A DNA stretch of 64,000 nt from Panorpa germanica (GCA_963678705.1 OY783204.1:28964759-29028758); one strand, 5' to 3'; positions 34,298 through 45,299 are shown, counted from the first letter of the stretch. Notes: generated by a model not told the origin, from the letters alone. A program made the numbers and translations.

Positions 34298-36004
34298 TAG
34301 ATTTGCTCACGTAAAAAGCAAGTTCAATCTTGCACGCTATGTTGTAATTTCTATGTGAAGAGGTAGACAATTTACTCAGAAAACTACAAGTTTGTAGTAA
34401 GCTAGAATGCTATAAACTTGCATTACAAGATAATTTTCTGCCAAGGAGGTTACAATATTTAGATCAGCTTAATCAGTGCCGTTGCACCATTTAGCAGCAT
34501 TCCAAGAAACACCAATACAGAAATAATAAAAGATAAAGAAGGATGAGTGTTTTTTATAAAAATGCAAAATACGATACTTCTATAAATAGCAGCCGTTTTA
34601 AATTTGTTTCTGTGAACCTATACTTTATACTGAAAAATTCTAAGAAAACTCGATTTCCTTTTCCTATGTCTTAGTTAAGATAGAAACTCGTACTTCAGTG
34701 ATATTTTTAATAATAAATACGATAATAAGAACCTCCAGTAAAACACTCTTTGCGAGAATCCAGAAAAACTCTACAATTCTCAATAAATAATGATCCAGCA
34801 AGCTCACAGCAAGGTCTCTACAACATAGTATAGTATAGAACGTACTATTAAGTATTTGTAATTTTCAGACGTTTAGTTGCATTTTATTTCTAACACTTTA
34901 CGTGTTCATTTTATACATTTACAAAATAAAAATAAAAAAGAAATAGAAAATAAGATGAGGGTAAAGAAGGGGACATAAAGAGAAATAGAAGAGTAGATTA
35001 AAAGTATGAAATAATTAACGTAATACATCATATGCATGTTTGTTGTACATATACATTTAAAATATTCCATACCAAAGTATACCATTACAACATGAACCTA
35101 ACCTCACAAAACTGCTTTTAATTCGTGACGTCATTAGTTGCTTTTTCCTAATAAAATGAACTTACAAGTGGAAACATTTCACAAACTTAATTATCATAAT
35201 CAATTATCATTACCATTATACCCTCCTTCTGTTCCTCTCTTTCTAATCGCTCTATCTCTTTCTTACTTTAAGGAAGCGAAAGAAATATAATTACCAGCAG
35301 AAATCCCTAATTGTGATGACATGTAACAATAACTTAACCACTGCTCCTAGATCAACTACCCAAACCCTCTCGCTTCGGTGTGATACAGATCGTGGATCTT
35401 TTCCTCGATGTAACCCACCCCTCACCCTCTCTCACGACTCAAGCAGTTCAGGCCAGTAAATCAAACAGTTTCAAGGAAAAGCTTTATGGCCGCAACATGC
35501 CAGGAATATGATCAGAAGAGTTCTCTACTTGAGCCTGATGCCTGCCTGGTTCTTTATTAGACTGAAGTTAAATTTATATTTATATGGATATATATGGACC
35601 TCGTATATACAGACTCTTGGGCAACTGCTCTGGGCGTTAGATCGTATGTTTAGATTGCACGCTTTCAAATAAATAAATTGCGACTGGATACAATTTAAAT
35701 TAAGTGTGAGTACATCATGGTCAAGGTTACAGCTAAACTGTAATAAAAATTGTCGAAAAAGCTCTTTGGCTCAGCGCGTAAATAGTAATAAATAATTAAA
35801 ATAATATTTTCTGTGCAACTTTTTAATCAGCAAAGTGCGTGTATATTTATATGGTTCAATTTATTACAGAATTACGAATTTATTCTCGCGCTATTCTATC
35901 CCGCAGTTCAGTGCCTTAGTCTAAATCATATTTTCGTCCAATTTCTTTTACAGTATATGTATAGTTCAAGCCGAAATTATCTCTTAAGTTGGCTTTCCTC
36001 ATGT
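34298..36004. other. Intron-like stretch
   Basis: AT-rich. The richer patch 35340-35560 contains a C-rich ACCCACCCCTCACCCTCTCT tract but no exon that I can defend. Confidence 0.4.
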
Positions 36005-36122
36005 TTTGTTTGACTCGCATATACGTTCGATCTCTTACTAACAACATAGTTGTAATCACATTCGCTTCTAGCAGATTTGGGCTAAGGTTTGCAACCAGTC
36101 GCCTCGTGTACGGAGGGCCTTA
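36005..36122 (+). repeat. Direct repeat H, copy 2
   Basis: Matches 33795-33912: CTTACTAACAACATAGTTGT, and TTTGCAACCAGTCGCCTCGT. The opposite arm is absent here. Confidence 0.65.
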
Positions 36123-36284
36123 ACAACTTAATCTGAATATTTTTCTTATGTCACGGCGCGCCTATATTATTATTAAATTAACGTTATACATAAGTGTTAT
36201 AAAATTCAAAAGTTTCAACATCTAGGGGTTTCACTGTGATCATAATTTTCAACACCTAATGCGGAGCTTGAACCTTATGTAACT

Positions 36285-36474
36285 ATATAGTTAAAATTAC
36301 GAGAGTTCGCCGGTCACTCATGCTCAAAAGAGGTTATAAGAGCCGTATAAATCTACGATACAATGTAAATTATATCTTATTTATACATTATAAAAAAGTT
36401 AGCTAGACTGTATTACAGATTTCTACGGTACAACAGCATGAAACACTCTCGATCTCTCGTAATTTGAACTATAC
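36285..36474 (+). mobile_element. MITE-A copy 4 (diverged)
   Basis: Ends AAAATTACGAGAGTTCGCCG and ATCTCTCGTAATTTGAACTA, with the typical internal GGTTATAAGAGCCGTATAAA. More diverged and shorter than copy 1. Confidence 0.75.
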
Positions 36475-38260
36475 GTCATAACCGTTATAATTTAATGTCT
36501 AGAATAAATATTAGATGTTAGGAAGTGCAGTTCGGAGTAAGAACAATAATGTTTTAAAACTGTGACAGATTTACGATTTGCAGCGGTCTTAAACCGATTT
36601 AACTAGTAACTGTCTTACAATACCCGGTGGTGATAATCATAAAAATCTTAAGATGAAGATGCTGCAAGTTTTAAAATTCTTTTGTGGTCTTTATACATAG
36701 AGTATGGATATATTTTATAGTTAAAAATCTATATTTCTCATTAAATACTGTTTTAACATAAAAAAAATATCTAATTTGTTCTTAAAGCAAAAGCAAAGAC
36801 GAAAGCGAAAGCGAAGGCGCAGCTCGTTAGAGGGTTGTAGCAATGTACTAGTACTTGTACAGTCGAAGGGATATAATGCTGTCTGCGGTTTTTGAGTCGT
36901 TATTTCAAGTCCGCCCTTTCTAGGTCTCATTAGCCCTAGTCTTTTGATACAGTCCCGGAAATAACTTTACAGGAAAATGTAACAAAACGAAACGAACTTA
37001 CAGAAAAACCTTAATTCTCATTAATTAGGAAAAGTTAAATAAATAATTGTAATTGTATTAGAAAAGTTAGTTGCTTTAATTTTGTTATAATTAATACTTA
37101 TAGTTTAAAATTTATTAATTAATAAATTATCAAAAAAAACAATTCATTTTGTAAACTTTTTCTTGTTTTTAATTTAATGGTTTTGACCCTTATTAAGTGA
37201 CAAAGTTTTTAATGAAAAAATGTAAGTTAAAGGTATGAATAATGGAGCGTCTTTACTACTACAAGAAAGCTCTCACACTGAACAGAGAAAATGTTACTTT
37301 TTTGGTAGAGCACAGCTTATTATATTTCTAAATTATATCGTAGCTTTTGTTTATGTAACTACAGAGCTAGAGTCAACAAGATTCGTCATAAGAACCCACT
37401 TTTTTCTATATTCTCTTAAGGTAAAACGGTACTTGGTTATTTTTGATTCGCGAAATATAGATGGCGATACTATACAGCAGGTTAAATATTATCCAAAAAA
37501 AACATGTTTTTTATGTTTAAATCGTTTTATGTAAGTAACCATAAACGCGAATCAAAATCTAAAGCTGCAATTAGTTAGATGAATAACGTATCTACATTTT
37601 AAGCTTTCTTCCACTGTTTTTTAATGAGTTGGAACTGCAAAAATAAGTTTCGAAAATTAATATTGCTATATTTTCTAGTTAAATTCCAATTTTTATATGA
37701 CTGGTAACATTTCTAAGGGTTTGTCATAAATTTTATAACCTTTATTATGGTTCTCAAACTAATATAAAATATATAATATAAGTATCGAGTAAAATAGAAC
37801 GTAATCTAATTTTCCCTAAGACTATCTACGCACTTGTCATTTGCGACGACTTAATAAGAAAGGAAATCTAAAATAAAGTCTTAGTTGAACTGTAGCATAA
37901 GGGTGAACTAGGAGATGACCACCTCCTGAAGGGGGTGGGGGTCGGGGCGAGTCAAGAAGCTGCGGTATCTTAAGAACACAGTACAAGGGGTTATATTCCA
38001 TGATGGTATGTTTAAAGATATATTCAGAAAAAATATTTAAGTACCCGGAATAAAAACTGTAGACATATGGAATTCAAAAGAGAAAGATATATTGGAGAGG
38101 TATGGTAGTGACAGAGATAAATGCTGAAGTATAAATTAACCTATCATGAATTGGATTATACTTTATGGTGTATCATATTCTTTTCTTATTAATTATTTCA
38201 TTGTATTCTTTCAAAAAGTCTTTATATCTACATTATTGTCAAGAGGGTAATTAGCAGAAT
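36475..38260. other. Intron-like stretch with one small inverted repeat
   Basis: AT-rich. TTTTGATTCGCG at 37440-37451 and CGCGAATCAAAA at 37547-37558 form a perfect 12-bp inverted pair about 100 bp apart. An overlapping 99-codon frame (37235-37534) has no recognisable features and I do not call it a gene. Confidence 0.4.
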
Positions 38261-38433
38261 ATATGGTAGCATATGGATCATATTATATTTGAATGCATAA
38301 ATTATAGTTTAGAAAGATCAAAATTCAATAGTGAAATATTAAATGTGATTAAAACTTTTCCTGTTAATACCTGTTTGATGGTGGCTATGACGAATAAAAG
38401 TCAAGGCAAATAAATAAATAAAAAATATGGTAG
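38261..38433 (+). mobile_element. Very short LINE copy with 9-bp target duplication
   Basis: LINE body 38270-38424: the end of ORF2 (TTTGAATGCATAAATTATAG), an internal deletion in the 3' UTR at GTTAATACC|TGTTTGATGG, and the family 3' end with an ATAAATAAATAAA tail. ATATGGTAG occurs on both sides (38261-38269 and 38425-38433). Same family as the copies at 2.7 and 30.2 kb. Confidence 0.85.
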
Positions 38434-39376
38434 AACATACTACGAGCCCAGCAAAAACTTTAAAGTTATATTTTAAAAATTCTTAAATTAAGAGAATTTT
38501 TATGTTTCATTTAGGAGAACTGTCAACTTCTGGATAACACAAAATGAGGTTAGTAGCAGTCCTTGTTATCAACTTATCCAATCGATAGCTGCAATTATTA
38601 TCCTATTATCAACCAAATACAATTTAACTCTAAACTTGTAAGGGTTGTAATTAAGTTCGGACAATCTTAACGCAATCTTACTAACAGTTAACTGCACTCG
38701 CTTAGCTGCGAGCTGGTTTCAAGGAGGGAACATGGACACTACCAACTTTCTACAACCCTCGTCTCCCTCTACAGAAGCTTGCACCCCTTTTAAGCCAACA
38801 ATATGTGAAGCTGCACGTAAGGTCCACATGGCGTACGAAGACACGGTAGCGTAAGTGTATAACGACTATTTGCTATAAGTCTAGTGGCAAAGTGGTTTAG
38901 ATGTGGTGGAGCTCTCCAGACTGACGCGACGAGGAGATAGGGATGGAAAATTATGCGTAAGTACTGAGTTACGTTACTTTACTGTATGGTACATACTTAA
39001 ACGAGGAAAGTAATGTACATACATCAATTTGAATATGAATATGTTGCACACTTAGTGGTTAGAAGTACTTATGTGTGTATACACACACATATATAGTAGA
39101 TTCAGAGAATAATGAACGAATGGGAAATAAACATAGAAAGCAAGGAGTACAATAAGAAAAAACACGATTGTAAAAGAAGAAGATACCGGAGTATCTACAA
39201 AAAAGAAATGGAGATACCAAGATGATCGCAACGTTCAGGGTGAGGAATAATGTGTGTGGTAGCAAGTATTGGGTGCAAGGAGAGGAGAAAATATGAAGAA
39301 TATGGAGAAGGAAGAGGATGAAAGGTTGGAGTATATTATGAGAAGGTGAAAAGTGGAAGAAGCTGTTTGCTAGGAA
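38434..39376. other. Mostly non-coding; one candidate small exon inside
   Basis: Contains the 38775-38850 exon candidate and a tRNA/SINE A-box-like TGGCAAAGTGGTTTAG at about 38882 that lacks a matching B box. Otherwise unremarkable, with purine-rich sequence at 39110-39360. Confidence 0.4.
38775..38850 (+). CDS. Candidate small exon, unknown protein
   Basis: 76 bp bordered by a strong acceptor (CCCTCGTCTCCCTCTACAG) and a strong donor (GTAAGTGT). One frame is open and reads ACTPFKPTICEAARKVHMAY and on. It also stays open upstream to an ATG at 38731, so a 40-residue first exon is an alternative. No partner exon with matching phase is certain; a second piece ending TTATGC|GTAAGTAC at 38954 is open in phase 0 only. 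The product is not recognised. Confidence 0.25.
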
Positions 39377-39782
39377 CCCAGTAAACATTTTGGAGTCACT
39401 TTGCCATCACGAGTTGCCATAAAAGAGTTTGTCACAGTTGTTCATATAAAATGCCTATTTTATCTGCTATAGTCCAAATCACGACGGCGACTTATACTTA
39501 AAAGAGGTTATAAGAGCTGTATAAATCTATAATACGGTAATGAATTTTATCTTATTCGTTTCTATATGAATTATAGAAAAATAAGTGAGTCAGTGCTTTT
39601 CGGTAGTTTGTACCCCACAACTTGTTTTCACAACCGCCGAACTCTCGTATTTGAACTATACAGTGCCGAAACTACTCCACCTACCGGAATACAAATTAAG
39701 CTAAAATTGATGCGAACTATAATTAAAGTGCAATAGTGATAGAAACGTCACAAAATAGGACACTTCTCTAAATTATTTACTA
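39377..39782 (+). mobile_element. MITE-B copy 1, split by MITE-A
   Basis: Starts CCCAGTAAACATTTTGGAGT and ends GACACTTCTCTAAATTATTTACT. The parts match the intact copy at 43106-43358 and resume exactly after the MITE-A insertion (CTACTCCACCTACCGGAATAC). The right end has lost its final GGG. Confidence 0.8.
39468..39660 (-). mobile_element. MITE-A copy 5, inside MITE-B
   Basis: Ends TAGTCCAAATCACGAC and CGCCGAACTCTCGTATTTGA. Comparison with the uninterrupted MITE-B at 43106 (TCGGCTACAGATGG) shows that only a TA was duplicated (TCTGCTA...TACAGTG). This is direct evidence for a TA target site. Confidence 0.85.
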
Positions 39783-41952
39783 TGAAGAGACTAAAAGAAG
39801 GGGAAGTGGAAGGCGGTAAAACAAAGTATGGCAAAAAACTAAAGCTATTATATAAGAATGACAAGGAAGAATGTTTTGGCTTTTATTGTAAGGTTTACTC
39901 ATAGACAGATATATAAGGCCTAACTGCAAGAAACATTAAAAAAAATATCATCTCCAAATGTTGAATCTTGAGAAATGACGAAAACAATATTCCAGTTTAA
40001 AATATTCAAGCGATGTTCTAAAAGTTTATCTGCATTATAATTTTGTTTGGTTGCATTTATGAGATATCTATATATAGAGGGTATTATTTTTTATGTAACT
40101 CAACTCAAATTTCGATTTTTTAGAAATATATATATATATATACACATAGACACAACTTTCTTTGTTTATGATTTCCCTAGCTTTCCGTTGTTTGCAATGA
40201 AATCGATGTGCCAGACTTAAACTCTTCTGTTGTGAGCTTTCGAAAATTAACATACCGACACTTTACAACGTTGGGTGACTTTTAAGGGTTGGAAAAGGTT
40301 TCTTTATCACGAGTGAAGAGATCATCCCCCACCATGTGAAAAGGGTAGTTTAGTTCAACAAAACCATAGTGGATGTATTTTATAAACAAACAACAGTAAC
40401 TGTTGAGATTTAGATGTAGTGAAACAACCCTTAAGCGATTAAGGGTGAGGGAAGGTTGAAAGTGTATAGATTATAATGATCTTTTGTTGTTCTAATTTTA
40501 CTGTAAACAGATTAGTTTTAAGTGGAACGATTTGTTAAGTGGGTTAAAAATAATAAATAATAGGATATTGAAAATATTTATGTATTAGGTAAAATATGTT
40601 CACACAAGGTAAGGAAAATACAAATTATTTATTTTATAGTGTTAAAGAATCGTCATTCTTCGGATAATATATAAATGTCGTTTCATTCGTAAAAAAATCA
40701 TTTGTAAATAGCTATAAATATTTACAGAAAATATGAGGGCAGTATATAACCTGTAAAGCACCATTCACACCTACTGTTTTAGTTTTAATTTTTATATAGA
40801 ATGTACTTAGTGTGTACGGAAATATAGTTTATTTAATATTAATTATCTTTCATTAATTCAATCAAAATTTAACGAGCCTAAAACTAAAGCTCAGTAGGTG
40901 AAAATGGTCGTTCAAAAACCCAAAACCATAATAATAAATATATTTCACTCACCATTTAGTAGACTGCTCTCAGCATGACTCCTACAGCTGCCACACACAC
41001 ACACTCACTTTCTTTAAATTCGCGCGGCGATTAATTATTAATTAATAAACTAGTTAGAAAAAACGCGTTGAAAGAAATTAAATTCACATTTTAAAAAATA
41101 ATAAAAACCAAAATTTATTTACTACGCGGTGCTAAAAGAAATAACATATATTTAACCCTATTATCATAAAATCATTCGAATTCCAAATCTTAAATGAAAT
41201 TGCAGAAGGAAAATAAATTTTGAAACTATTTTAAAAAGGATAAACAAAATAAGATCTATTGTAATTTAAATTTGTAACAATTAATATTTCAATCAGCCAA
41301 CTAACTCAAAAATAATTAGATAAAATACAATTTTTTTTAAAATATTAAATCTAGAAAATGAAATCAATTAAAAAAAAATTTACCCGATTTAAAGTTATGG
41401 TTAGAACCAGTGCTTCCACTACAGGGTTATGAGAGTTTGTCAGGGTTTTCAGGGCTTTTCAGTAACTTTTTGAAAATAAAAGGGTAAATCAGATAGGCCG
41501 AGAAGCAATTGTGAGTAGATATAATTCATTTTCGTGGAGATCTAAGAAGAAAGATAATTTCAGATGTGTTGGAAGGCAATTGTAACTAGATACCATTGGT
41601 TTTTGCATGAGATCCAGAAAGTAAAGGTATATTGGTATATTATATGACGAGGCATAGGGGCTGGGTTATTTCCTAGTTTATTTAAGTTGTAATCTTAAAG
41701 GCTTATTTAAAATTTGTGAATGGCAGCACTGGTTAGAAACATAAATAGCAAATACTAAAATTAAATAAATATTTCCAAAATATTATACTACAAGAAAATT
41801 ATTTTCGTTTTAAATAAAACATATATAAAGCTACGTAAAACTAAAAAAGAAATACCTAATTAAAATTAGTTAGTATAGCTGATGAATTTCCAAAAATAAA
41901 TAGTATTTAAGAAAAGACAATTTCATTTAAAATATTGAATCAAAATTATTAC
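39783..41952. other. Intron-like stretch with one possible minus-strand exon end
   Basis: AT-rich. At 40955-40992 the minus strand reads CATGCTGAGAGCAGTCTACTAAATG followed by GTGAGTG, a good donor, downstream of a GT microsatellite. A CGCGCG patch follows at 41020. This could be a short untranslated exon or first exon, but no acceptor or frame confirms it. (TA)n at 40121-40143. Confidence 0.35.
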
Positions 41953-42042
41953 GCGACTCCAGAGGCCGCGACGCCGAACCTCGATGAAGAAAAAACGACG
42001 CTCGCGACGTACAAATTTAAAATGTTTAATCAAAATTATCAC
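41953..42042 (-). repeat. 90-bp tandem duplication of exon end plus donor
   Basis: Second copy of the 3' two-thirds of the adjacent exon and the start of its intron: TTCTTCATCGAGGTTC and CGCGGCCTCTG recur, followed by GTAATAATTTTGATT against GTGATAATTTTGATT. No acceptor lies between copies, so it can act only as an exon extension. Its donor sits exactly 90 bp downstream of the first and keeps phase 0; the 30 extra codons contain no stop. Confidence 0.6.
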
Positions 42043-42157
42043 TTGCTTGTCACGTGTCTTCAGAGGCCGCGGCGAAGAACCTCGATGAAGAAAACCGACG
42101 ACACGCGACGTATTAACATCGGACCCGATGTAGAACGGATGCTGTCGCCGATGAAAC
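42043..42157 (-). CDS. Internal exon of an unidentified minus-strand gene
   Basis: 115 bp, clearly richer in GC than its flanks, after an excellent acceptor on the minus strand (TTTATTGTTTTGTTTTCTAG). It begins with one base that completes the AT left by exon 43451-43621 (AT+G, Met) and then reads FHRRQHPFYIGSDVNTSRVV and on to a donor CAA|GTGATA in phase 0. Basic (Arg/His-rich); no domain recognised. A 90-bp tandem duplication downstream gives a second donor at 41952. These two exons could also be 5' untranslated exons of the PH-domain gene at 22 kb, in which case the open frame is incidental. A plus-strand reading of the same DNA exists but has weaker splice signals. Confidence 0.42.
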
Positions 42158-42840
42158 CTAGAAAACAAAACAATAAATAAATTTAAATTAATATTCTTTT
42201 AAATAATAAATTATAAATTTAAGTTAATAAATTCTTTTTAATATATTTTTTTGGCATCGATGTAGTTTTTATAACAGGATGCAGACTATTGGAAAACTAT
42301 TCTAATATTAAATTAAAAAAAAGCATTAATTTAAAATAATATACAAAATAAAATTGTTCATAAAGAAAAGAAATTAACTCTACATTTATAAGAGGCTTTA
42401 AAAATATAATAGGTGCAGTTTTTAGATTGAGTACTACAATACAATCAATTTATTTTTAAATTTAAAATTAAAATTAAAATAATGAGTAGAAAATAACGCT
42501 TTAAGATTACAAAATGTTTTTAAACAAATATAATAAATTATGTTTCTGAATAAAATCTATTTTAAAATAAAATACTTAAGAAAAATAAATTACTATTTCA
42601 TTTTTAAAAGTATATATAATTGTCGTGTTTTCATTCATTTCTTAAGTTATCATTTAATTATTTTACCATTTCACAATACAACTGATATAAAAGCTAATTG
42701 CATGCATGACTGAACAAGTAAAATAAAATAAACATTTTGTGGCATTGAAAAGAATAAATAGAAAGTAAACAAACTATTGTTCGAAATAATATGTAATGCA
42801 AGGAGGTTCATGGTCAATTATATATGCGTACTTTATTAAT

Positions 42841-43424
42841 AAGGCTAGGCGCACACTGAATCCAATACTATTTTTAGAGAATTATGTAAGAAGACGTAAT
42901 TATGTATAAAACATATGTTACATATATTTTACGTAAGTAAAATAAAGTAATATTTGGTATAAAATGGTGTAAGACTTTGTAATCCTTAAAAGAAACTTCT
43001 AAAGATATTTTATGATTATGTTCACAAGCAAAAAGGTAGATTTATTTTAAGAAAAGCAGTAAAATAGGTCATAATATGTTTATGTAAAAGGCAACATGTG
43101 TAAATCCCAGTAAACATTTTGGAGTCACTTTGACATCATATTGAAGATGCGTCATGATTTTTTTGTCATAAAAGAGTTCATTTATAGTTCAGTTTCTCAC
43201 ATTTTTCATATAAAATGTCTACTTTATCGGCTACAGATGGCGAAATTACTCCACCTGTCGGAATACAAATGAAGATAAAGTTGATGCGAACTATAATTGA
43301 AGTGAAATAGTGATAGAAACGTCACTAAATAGGGCACTTCACCAAATTGTTTACTGGGATATTAGATAAATCTGAAATAAATGAATACAGTCTTGTCTGC
43401 AGTGTGCGCCCGCCCTAAGAATCA
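42841..43424. mobile_element. Element D copy 3 with GCGCACACTG inverted ends
   Basis: The ends AGGCTAGGCGCACACTG and CAGTGTGCGCCCGCCCTAAG are imperfect terminal inverted repeats. The interior matches the degenerate copies at 24.5 and 26 kb. It is interrupted by a MITE-B at 43106-43358; without it, the element is about 330 bp. It lies in the intron between the 43451-43621 and 42043-42157 exons. Confidence 0.7.
43106..43358 (+). mobile_element. MITE-B copy 2 (intact)
   Basis: 253 bp from CCCAGTAAACATTTTGGAGT to CACCAAATTGTTTACTGGG, with CCCAGTAAACA inverted at the ends. AT lies on both sides. The host sequence around it (GTAAAT|ATATTAGATAAATC) is continuous with the empty copy at 24.6 kb. Confidence 0.85.
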
Positions 43425-43450
43425 ATTCGTAATAATAAAAGCGAACTCAC

Positions 43451-43621
43451 ATTTCATTCAAATTCCAGTAGCAGGTTTTTGTGTTAATGTAGATTCGTTC
43501 CAAAACTGCAAACTCGTAAAGAAACTCCTGGAGATCTGCTCTCAGCATCCTGGAAGATGACTCAGGCTCTGCTTTAGATGTCCTAACTGCAACGGGTAGT
43601 CCACTGGAACACCGCCGAATA
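43451..43621 (-). CDS. Internal exon of an unidentified minus-strand gene
   Basis: 171 bp between acceptor TATCATTTTCAG and donor AAT|GTGAGT on the minus strand. Open in the frame that starts with the third base of a codon and ends with two bases of the next, which fits the following exon at 42157. It reads GLPVAVRTSKAEPESSSRM, then LRADLQEFLYEFAVLERIY, an amphipathic helix-like stretch, then INTKTCYWNLNE. No family recognised. It could be coding, or a 5' untranslated exon of the PH-domain gene. The opposite strand also has a partly open frame, but lacks a good donor. Confidence 0.45.
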
Positions 43622-44019
43622 CTGAAAATGATAATTGATATTATAAAATTTGCAAGTACATATATCTGTATGAAATTCTACGACGCAATACAAAATTTAT
43701 TTTATTTTCGAAATATTTGTCGCAAATAATATTGTAATAATTAATAGAATAATATTTTAAAGTCACAAGCGTTTTGTATTATGAATAAGGTTAATGAATA
43801 AAAATGTAAAACATGGTAAAACATGTTAAAACATGCATAGAAAAATCGCCATGCGTTCGCCGACAAAAATACCCAAAAATACCAATTTAAAATGAATATT
43901 TTTTACATATAATAATTTTAATATATAATGTATGTTATAATAAAGATACTGACCCTATATTTTAATAAGAAATTGCAAAAATTTATTTATATCTGGAATT
44001 TCTTTAGACAATGATACAC

Positions 44020-44084
44020 CGACGACCTGCCTCCGTCCCACAAGAACGCACAACTGATCGATCGACCACGTTGTGATCTAACAT
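44020..44084 (-). CDS. Candidate first coding exon upstream of 43621
   Basis: In a CG-rich island (44020-44150) the minus strand has an ATG at 44084 reading MLDHNVVDRSVVRSCGTEAG, to a possible donor GTCG|GTGTAT that leaves two bases, matching the phase of the 43621 exon start. The donor is weak and no signal peptide is seen. The island itself is a reasonable promoter or first-exon candidate. Confidence 0.2.
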
Positions 44085-44701
44085 GATCCAACAGGTTCAC
44101 GGGCGCACACTGCGAATTAGCGGTGACCTGATGAACTGCTAGCAACTAATTAGACTCATTAAGTGGAACAGTGCAGCGGGGTTTTACGTTATTTGAATTA
44201 ATTTAGTGTATATTAAAAACAATAGCCAATAACTAAACCATAGTTGTTTGAAATTTAATAGTGGGTTTATGCATTGACTATAAAGCTCCTGCTATGTTAG
44301 ATTTTGGTTCGATTCCTGGACTGTGTATATATTTCTTAGCTAGGTAAAATTATTTACTACGTAAAAAAAACAACTGTGTAATATTATTTATAATTCTGTA
44401 AATAATGTTATGCATTGAAAATGTTACCTCTTGTGCAATTTTTTTTATCTATCTTACTAAATTTTGTTTTTTTTTTTAGAGTTTAAGAAAGGATTATAAA
44501 GTATACTTATGCAAAAACGAAAGCTACTATGAAAAATATGCTAAAGCTATAGCTAGATTTTTACTAATTTAATAATAACAATTAGTTTTATATTAAAACA
44601 AAATATTATTATATAAAAATTACTTTAATAATTATTTCTATTTAAAAATGAAATTAACTAAGATGTGAACTTTGCTATATTTGCTTGTTACCGATGCTGG
44701 G
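44085..44701. other. CG-rich edge then AT-rich non-coding
   Basis: The first 70 bases continue the CG-rich island. The rest is AT-rich. GGTTCGATTCC at 44308-44318 resembles a tRNA B box but no cloverleaf can be drawn around it. Confidence 0.4.
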
Positions 44702-45299
44702 CTTGGGTCCTCATTTTTTAGTGGTCGATTTTTCAATTGCTGATTTAAATTGATGTTAATAAATGTGTATTGGCGTGTCTATTTTATTAAATATCTAAAT
44801 GTTGACGGAGATATAGCAATTAAAAATTTGACATATTAATATGACGTGAAATGCATTTTACCGTCAGTTATTTGTTGATCAGGTCAGTGCTGTGGTAATG
44901 TTTTGTAGCTGTTTAGGGTCGAAATAATCAAGTCAAGTCAAAGAATAATAAGTTTTCATTTTATTTAACCCTGCTAAGGCAGACATAATATTGGAATTGT
45001 ATTGTTCTTTGAAAGAGCTGTAAATAATATTTGATATTTTGATATATAAATACATATAGCAGAGATTTATGAGCTGTAAGGTTGGTAACCTTACACAAGG
45101 ATTGTGATGTCACATGCACTTGGAATGTGTACAACGTTGAATCCCTTTAATAATTAAAGAGACAAAATGACTTTTTTAATTGTTAATATCTGTTAACATA
45201 TAAGGAGTTATTACAAAATAATTGAACATTTGAGGTTCTAGTAACCAACTTTATCAATATATAGTACACTTTTATAGAAATTAAGACATAGGACACAAG
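44702..45299 (+). mobile_element. Non-autonomous dispersed element E, copy 2
   Basis: Direct-orientation homologue of 8438-9070 with several small deletions, including a 25-30 bp gap near 44835. Ends CTTGGGTCCTCATTTTTTAG and CATAGGACACAAG. Confidence 0.7.

Noticed and set aside
38882-38935. A-box-like TGGCAAAGTGGTTTAG suggesting a tRNA-derived SINE
   Set aside because: No B box at the expected distance and no tail or target duplication.
41935-42180. Plus-strand 81-codon frame opposite the 42 kb exon, with a TCTTCAG acceptor inside
   Set aside because: The minus-strand acceptor (T-rich, TTTTCTAG) is much stronger and joins in phase with the next exon; the plus frame is treated as a shadow, though it cannot be excluded.
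43467-43555. Plus-strand reading AGFCVNVDSFQNCKLVKKLL, resembling a clip domain with Cys spacing
   Set aside because: The frame stops soon after, no good plus-strand donor follows, and the minus strand has better splice signals and a phase-matched partner exon.
44262-44340. tRNA-like GGTTCGATTCC box
   Set aside because: No acceptor stem, D arm or anticodon arm could be fitted; at most a degenerate SINE fragment.
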